DNA of 64,000 nucleotides, taken from NCBI GenBank assembly GCA_900770195.1, contig CAAGJI010000092.1, positions 1 to 64,000 of the forward strand. Reading direction: 5' to 3'. The stretch comes from Oscillospiraceae bacterium. Its GTDB lineage: Bacteria; Bacillota; Clostridia; Oscillospirales; Ruminococcaceae. Under the pieces are notes generated by a model. The model did not search any database and had not been told where the DNA came from. It saw nothing but the letters and a program-made list of their open reading frames with translations. Below, one piece after another: positions 59,609 through 64,000 of the stretch. The first letter of the stretch is position 1. The number at the start of each line of letters is the position of its first letter. A program made the translations under genes and the position numbers.

Positions 59609-60808
59609 ATGTTTGAATATGATACAATTGAAAAGGCACTTGAAGATTTAAAAAATGGAAAGTGTATACTTTGTACAGATGATCCTGACAGAGAAAATGA
59701 AGGCGATCTTATCTGTGCAGCTAAATTTGCAACAACAGAAAATGTTAATCTTATGGCATCATACGCCAAAGGTCTTATATGTATGCCAATGAGTTCAAAA
59801 TACACATCTAAACTTGGACTTACACAGATGGTTGTCAATAATACAGATAACCATTGTACAGCTTTTACGCAATCCATTGACCACATTTCAACAACAACAG
59901 GTATTTCCGCCTTTGAGAGAGGTATAACTGCAAGAAAATGTGTAGAAGAAAATGTTACTGCTTCTGAATTTAGAAGACCAGGACATATGTTTCCACTTGA
60001 AGCAAAACAAGGCGGTGTACTTGAAAGAGAAGGACATACAGAAGCAACGGTTGACCTTTGCAGATTGGCAGGACTTCCTGAAGTTGGTCTTTGCTGTGAA
60101 ATAATGGCTGATGATGGTACAATGATGAGAACACCTCAGCTTCACGAATTTGCAAAACAGCATAATCTCACATTTATAACAATTGCTGATTTAAAAAAGT
60201 ACAGACGCAAAAATGATTTCTTCATGAAAGGAATTGCAAAAGCAAAGTTACCTACAAAGTATGGCGACTTTGATATTTACGGATTTAAGAATACAATAAC
60301 AGGCCGAGAACACGTTGCTCTTGTTATGGGTGATGTTGCTGATGGAAAGCCTGTTCTTTGCAGGGTACATTCTGAATGCCTTACAGGTGATGTATTCGGT
60401 TCATGCAGATGTGATTGCGGACAGCAACTTTCACAGGCTATGAAAAACATTGCAAAAGAGAGAAGAGGTGTTTTGTTGTATTTAAGACAAGAGGGAAGAG
60501 GTATTGGTCTTTTAAATAAGATAAAAGCTTATAAATTACAAGAAGAAGGACTTGATACCGTTGAAGCAAATATTGAACTTGGGTTTGCTCCTGACCTCAG
60601 AGATTATAGCGAAGGTGCTCAGATACTCAGAAGTCTTGGTGTTACAGACCTTAGAGTTATGACAAATAATCCTGAAAAAATTTCCGATTTGACAGAATAC
60701 GGAATTAATATTGTTGAAAGAATACCTATTCAAATACCTGCTAAACCGCAGAATGAGTTCTATTTAAAGACTAAAGAGCATAAAATGGGACATTTTCTTG
60801 ATTACTAA
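59609..60808 (+). CDS. ribBA: Bifunctional RibBA: DHBP synthase and GTP cyclohydrolase II
   Basis: A protein of 399 residues. The N-terminal RibB domain (1-200) carries [23 protein letters not shown] and the HTEATVD motif. The C-terminal RibA domain has [21 protein letters not shown], the zinc cysteines, and [10 protein letters not shown]. It makes both starting compounds of riboflavin, one from ribulose 5-phosphate and one from GTP. AGGAGG precedes the ATG. Confidence 0.96.
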   Translation: MFEYDTIEKALEDLKNGKCILCTDDPDRENEGDLICAAKFATTENVNLMASYAKGLICMPMSSKYTSKLGLTQMVVNNTDNHCTAFTQSIDHISTTTGISAFERGITARKCVEENVTASEFRRPGHMFPLEAKQGGVLEREGHTEATVDLCRLAGLPEVGLCCEIMADDGTMMRTPQLHEFAKQHNLTFITIADLKKYRRKNDFFMKGIAKAKLPTKYGDFDIYGFKNTITGREHVALVMGDVADGKPVLCRVHSECLTGDVFGSCRCDCGQQLSQAMKNIAKERRGVLLYLRQEGRGIGLLNKIKAYKLQEEGLDTVEANIELGFAPDLRDYSEGAQILRSLGVTDLRVMTNNPEKISDLTEYGINIVERIPIQIPAKPQNEFYLKTKEHKMGHFLDY

Positions 60809-60850
60809 TATGTAAACCTATAATTTATTTATATGAAAGGATTTTTTAAA

Positions 60851-61312
60851 ATGATTACAATTGAAGGAAAATATAATGGCGAAGGCTTAAAAATTGCTAT
60901 TGTTGCAGCAAGATTCAATGAATTTATTGTTTCAAAGCTTGTTGGCGGTGCTGAAGATTGTTTAAAGCGCCATAATGTTGCAGATAATGATATTACAGTT
61001 CACTGGGTACCTGGTGCTTTTGAAATACCACTCATCGCACAGAAAGTCGCTGCTACAGGAAAGTATGACGCTGTTATATGTCTTGGTGCTGTTATAAGAG
61101 GTGCAACAAGTCATTATGACTATGTTTGTGCTGAGGTTTCAAAGGGAATTGCAACTGTTTCTCTTAAAGCTGATATACCTGTTATGTTTGGAGTTTTAAC
61201 AACAGATACAATAGAACAGGCAATTGAAAGAGCCGGAACAAAAGCAGGAAACAAGGGTTACGACTGTGCAATGGGGGCACTTGAAATGGTATCTCTTATT
61301 AAAAATATATAG
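60851..61312 (+). CDS. ribH: Lumazine synthase
   Basis: A protein of 153 residues from ATG 60851 behind AAAGGA. Family motifs are ARFNEFI, the VPGAFEIPL loop and [14 protein letters not shown] with the catalytic His. It condenses the RibA-derived pyrimidine with DHBP and usually forms a 60-mer capsid. Last rib gene in the operon; no ribD precedes or follows. Confidence 0.96.
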   Translation: MITIEGKYNGEGLKIAIVAARFNEFIVSKLVGGAEDCLKRHNVADNDITVHWVPGAFEIPLIAQKVAATGKYDAVICLGAVIRGATSHYDYVCAEVSKGIATVSLKADIPVMFGVLTTDTIEQAIERAGTKAGNKGYDCAMGALEMVSLIKNI

Positions 61313-61317
61313 TAAAT

Positions 61318-61334
61318 GGCGGCTTGATGCCGCC
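61318..61334 (+). other. Short GC hairpin after ribH
   Basis: GGCGGC and GCCGCC around a TTGAT loop, 18 nt before the HAD gene. It has no T-run, so it may be a weak terminator or a stability element. Confidence 0.5.
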
Positions 61335-61351
61335 TGATTTATGGAGAAAAT

Positions 61352-62152
61352 ATGGGAAAAATAATTTATTTTGATATTGATGGAACAATAGTTTCTGATG
61401 ATGATCGTCATATAATACTTAAATCCACAAAAAATGCAATGAAAAAATTGCATGAAAACGGAATATATACAGTCATAAATACAGGAAGAACACGTTTCAA
61501 CATAAATGAAGACATAGATTCTCTTGGATTTGATGGATATATATGCGGTTGTGGCACATTTATAGAAATGAACAATAAAGTTTTGTTATATAAAACAATT
61601 CCTGCTGATGAATGTATGGACATTGTAAATCTTGTAAGAGAATGTAATGCATCACCTCTTTATGAAAGAAAAGATACATTCTTCTTTGATAATCATACAA
61701 GAAATCTTGGCGGTCTTTTAAAATTAAAACAACTATATGAAAAACAAGGAAAAGATGTTTCAAATACCACAGATAATGAAAATTTCAGTTTTGATAAATT
61801 TGTTATCTGGTACGATGAAAAAAGTGATATTGATTCATTTAAAAAGGGAATTGAAGGAAAATTTGATTTTATTGACAGAGGCAGAGATGTTGACAGCTTT
61901 TTTGCGGAAATGGTTCCTTGCGGATATTCCAAAGGAACAGGAATAAAATATATGAATGACCTTCTTGAAATTAATTATGAGGATACTTATGCAGCAGGGG
62001 ACAGTCTTAATGACCTCCCTATGCTTCAAACTGTAAAATACCCTATAGTAATAGGAAAAAAATCTCCGCTTGTTTCTTATAATTTTTATAATTCAGATGA
62101 TTTCGATGATGATGGACTTTCAAATGCATTTAAACATTTTTCATTAATTTAA
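61352..62152 (+). CDS. HAD-family (Cof-type) phosphatase
   Basis: A protein of 266 residues with the HAD motif I FDIDGTIV near the N-terminus (nucleophile Asp), the motif II Thr in NTGRT and motif IV GDSLNDLPML near the C-terminus, plus a C2-type cap. It follows the riboflavin operon by 40 nt. HAD proteins elsewhere dephosphorylate the riboflavin precursor 5-amino-6-ribitylamino-uracil phosphate, so such a role is possible here, but neither it nor the operon link is shown. Confidence 0.88.
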   Translation: MGKIIYFDIDGTIVSDDDRHIILKSTKNAMKKLHENGIYTVINTGRTRFNINEDIDSLGFDGYICGCGTFIEMNNKVLLYKTIPADECMDIVNLVRECNASPLYERKDTFFFDNHTRNLGGLLKLKQLYEKQGKDVSNTTDNENFSFDKFVIWYDEKSDIDSFKKGIEGKFDFIDRGRDVDSFFAEMVPCGYSKGTGIKYMNDLLEINYEDTYAAGDSLNDLPMLQTVKYPIVIGKKSPLVSYNFYNSDDFDDDGLSNAFKHFSLI

Positions 62153-62160
62153 TACAAAAC

Positions 62161-62192
62161 AAAGACAGACTACAAAAGCAGTCTGTCTTTTA
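62161..62192. terminator. Bidirectional terminator
   Basis: AAAGACAGACT pairs with AGTCTGTCTTT around a short loop, between the convergent HAD and SGNH-like genes. Confidence 0.85.
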
Positions 62193-62225
62193 ATGTATTT
62201 AGGATTTAGAATAAAATCGTAGAAA

Positions 62226-62858
62226 TCAAGCAAAAGAAGGAACGCTATACTGAGAATGCGACATAGAATGACTAACTTTTCCATTGTCATCAAAATTATT
62301 GTAATCATCAACAGCATCTGCAAATGTCATAGAACCTGTCATAAAATATTTCAAAGCTCTGAAAGCTTCAAGTGCAGGAAATTTTTTTCCGCTTGCTGAT
62401 GTAATATCAGCATACTGACATTTATATTTTCTTGAAAGAGCTTCAATATCTCTGTTAAGAACATTTGGCTGAATATTATATTCATTATCACAAACTGAAA
62501 CTATAACGATTTTACAATGCTTATTTACGTTATGTATCATATTTATAATTTTTTCATAGCATTCAACTATTTCTTTGACAGAACTGAAACCAAGTTCAAG
62601 GTCTGTTTCGCCAAGATTTAAAAGTATTCTTGATGGCTTTAACTGCTCCATAGTTTTTTCAATAAGTTCAGATGCTTCAAAAATCGTAAGGTCTGCAATG
62701 CTTCTGTTATATACATCACAATCTATATTATACGTTTGTTTCAATTCATTAGCCGGTATTGCATTTGCAAAAGTTGAACCAATTATAACTGTTCCACCCA
62801 TATTTGCAAGTCCATTAAGTGTTTCAAATCTCTTGAATTCATTCTTATGTATATTCAT
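62226..62858 (-). CDS. Divergent, probably inactive SGNH-hydrolase-like protein
   Basis: A protein of 210 residues from ATG 62858 behind GGAGG. The overall flow resembles SGNH hydrolases: IIGSTFA near residue 27 in the place of GDS, VYNRSIADLT for block II and LLNLGETD for block III, where the usual Asn of GxND is Thr. The terminal D-x-x-H is not recognisable, and the C-terminus is Ser/His-rich. The oxyanion and triad residues are therefore incomplete. It could be a cytoplasmic binding protein. No operon partner. Confidence 0.55.
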   Translation of the reverse strand: MNIHKNEFKRFETLNGLANMGGTVIIGSTFANAIPANELKQTYNIDCDVYNRSIADLTIFEASELIEKTMEQLKPSRILLNLGETDLELGFSSVKEIVECYEKIINMIHNVNKHCKIVIVSVCDNEYNIQPNVLNRDIEALSRKYKCQYADITSASGKKFPALEAFRALKYFMTGSMTFADAVDDYNNFDDNGKVSHSMSHSQYSVPSFA

Positions 62859-62999
62859 AATAAAATACCTCCGTATTTCTTTTTGTTTCTTTTGATGATT
62901 ATATGATACAACTTTCGGGAGGAAAAAGCAATATTATGAAACTATTGAACTGAAAAACATTTGATTTTTTTACTTTACTTACAAAAGTTTATTTTGTTA

Positions 63000-63028
63000 T
63001 TTACATAAACCATTTTTTATGATATAAT
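63000..63028 (+). promoter_or_regulatory. Promoter of the sensor kinase gene
   Basis: TTTACA at 63000-63005 and TATAAT at 63023-63028 with a 17-nt spacer, 20 nt before the start codon. Confidence 0.78.
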
Positions 63029-63048
63029 TATTGTATGGAGTGATTAAA

Positions 63049-64000
63049 ATGGGACAGAAAAAAACAAGACAAATAAAAAAACTTCAAAATCAGATATTTA
63101 CAGCAATGCTTGCACTTATAGTTGTTATGACAGTTATACTATCAATTTTAAGCATAGAAGTAAATATTTTTAATGAAAAAAAGGGAATGGATCAGAATTT
63201 ACAAAATATTGCCAAAGCAATTGCACAATCTTCAGATGTTGAGGAAAATATTTCAAATAAAAATTCCGAATACGAATCTTTTTCTCATCTCGACACTTTA
63301 AAAAATTCCCTTTCAAATATAGACGTAATATCTGTAATTGATTCTGAAAACGTAAGAAAGTACCATACAAATCAAAAACTTATAGGTACAAAGTATAATG
63401 GCACAATGCCTGATTTTAAAAATAATTCAAGCCTTTATGTTACAAATGACAGAGGCCCGTCAGGTTTGCAAAGAAGAGCATATGCACAAATTTATGATAA
63501 AAAAGGAAATCCGGCAGGTTTTGTTATTACAAGTATGCTTGAAAAAAATTATGATAAAATCGTTTTTAATACAATAATATTTCATTTATCAGCAGCATTA
63601 ATTATAATATTGTGTGCTTTTTTCATTTCAAAAAAACTTTCCAAAAAAATCAAAAGCTGGCTTAATGGTTATGAACCTGACACATTCAGTGCAATGTTTA
63701 ATATACGAGAAAATATTCTTGAATCACTTGAAGAAGGAGTTGTGGCAGTTGATTCAAATGAAAATATTTTATATATGAATAATGCAGCACAAAGTATGAT
63801 GAATATAAGAAATAATAATATTTCAAACAAAAAAATCACAGATATATCTTCCAAACTTTCACTCAAAAAAGTGCTTGAAAATAAAGATAAAGAAACAGGA
63901 ATAACAATACATCCTTCAAATAATTCAGATATTTTAGTTGACAAAATTCCTGTCGCTGATAATTCTCAGATTGTTGGTGCTTTGTGTTTGATGCATGACA
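63049..64000 (+). CDS. DcuS/CitA-like sensor histidine kinase, N-terminal part (cut by window edge)
   Basis: 317 residues are visible and the frame is open at the window end. The layout is one helix (about 18-36), a periplasmic-facing sCache-like sensor domain of about 140 residues (with NIDVISVIDSENVRKYHTN and GPSGLQRRAYAQIYD), a second helix (about 175-195) and a cytoplasmic PAS domain beginning ENILESLEEGVVAVDSNENILYMN. This is the DcuS/CitA plan, which senses C4-dicarboxylates, citrate or similar. The kinase core and the usual SpoVV/OmpR-type partner lie outside the window. Confidence 0.82.
   Translation, partial: MGQKKTRQIKKLQNQIFTAMLALIVVMTVILSILSIEVNIFNEKKGMDQNLQNIAKAIAQSSDVEENISNKNSEYESFSHLDTLKNSLSNIDVISVIDSENVRKYHTNQKLIGTKYNGTMPDFKNNSSLYVTNDRGPSGLQRRAYAQIYDKKGNPAGFVITSMLEKNYDKIVFNTIIFHLSAALIIILCAFFISKKLSKKIKSWLNGYEPDTFSAMFNIRENILESLEEGVVAVDSNENILYMNNAAQSMMNIRNNNISNKKITDISSKLSLKKVLENKDKETGITIHPSNNSDILVDKIPVADNSQIVGALCLMHD

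Overview
The window is AT-rich DNA from an anaerobic, plant-fibre-degrading Gram-positive bacterium. The best guess is a Ruminococcus-like member of the Oscillospiraceae. The evidence is three dockerin-bearing secreted proteins (a small dockerin protein, a GH9 cellulase and a GH30-CBM22-dockerin-CE1 xylan enzyme), the [FeFe]-hydrogenase maturase HydF, a PPi-type phosphofructokinase, oxygen-sensitive radical-SAM thiamine enzymes, strong Shine-Dalgarno sites with many TTG starts, and housekeeping promoters with 17-nt spacers. The species cannot be fixed from the sequence alone.

Layout. 0-2.4 kb: the end of an IS256-type element, a frame-broken gene, an orphan Imm50-like immunity gene, a dockerin protein and two tRNAs (Arg-CCU, Leu-UAA). 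2.4-12.8 kb: phosphofructokinase, a YdbS/YdbT-like pair of membrane PH-domain proteins, Tex, a D,D-carboxypeptidase homologue that has lost its catalytic serine and lysine, a phosphoesterase, DUF3783, DUF1015 and Fic proteins. 12.9-16.9 kb: GH9 cellulase, an SGNH hydrolase, and bioY with a BirA-type operator. 17-18.3 kb: an Mn-riboswitch-controlled mntP and a PAP2 phosphatase. 18.4-24.9 kb: a complete TPP-riboswitch thiamine operon, thiSFGH-tenI-thiE-thiD-thiC. 25-27.2 kb: a LytTR/GHKL two-component pair. 27.2-28.5 kb: an AraC regulator with a YbaK-like partner, on the minus strand.

28.9-37.6 kb is the most coherent accessory block. It holds a multi-subunit iron-sulfur/FAD amine or amino-acid dehydrogenase (four genes), a nitroreductase, an ornithine-cyclodeaminase/mu-crystallin-like imine enzyme, glutamate dehydrogenase, RidA, Amt and a PII protein. 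I read it as a pathway that oxidises an imported amine or imino acid, handles the imine, and recaptures the nitrogen as ammonium or glutamate. The substrate is unknown.

37.7-44.6 kb: an XRE/DUF2178/SdpI operon with a perfect 26-bp operator palindrome, the GH30 esterase-xylanase, a TtcA-like enzyme, HydF and a lipoprotein. 44.6-49.2 kb: a Bce-type antimicrobial-peptide sensing and detoxification module with a recognisable BceR box. 49.3-58.7 kb: a phenylacetate-CoA ligase-like enzyme, HtrA, a zinc-ribbon/TM2 protein, cyclophilin, a DUF308 protein, pyrophosphatase, PRPP synthetase, DUF1858 and an EF-G paralogue. 58.7-61.3 kb: an FMN-riboswitch riboflavin operon, ribE-ribBA-ribH, lacking ribD; ribE appears to start at AUU. 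61.3-64 kb: a HAD phosphatase, a degenerate SGNH protein, and the start of a DcuS/CitA-like sensor kinase cut by the window edge.

Several transcription units carry a terminator-like hairpin between promoter and first gene, beyond the three riboswitches. This suggests that attenuation is common in this genome.
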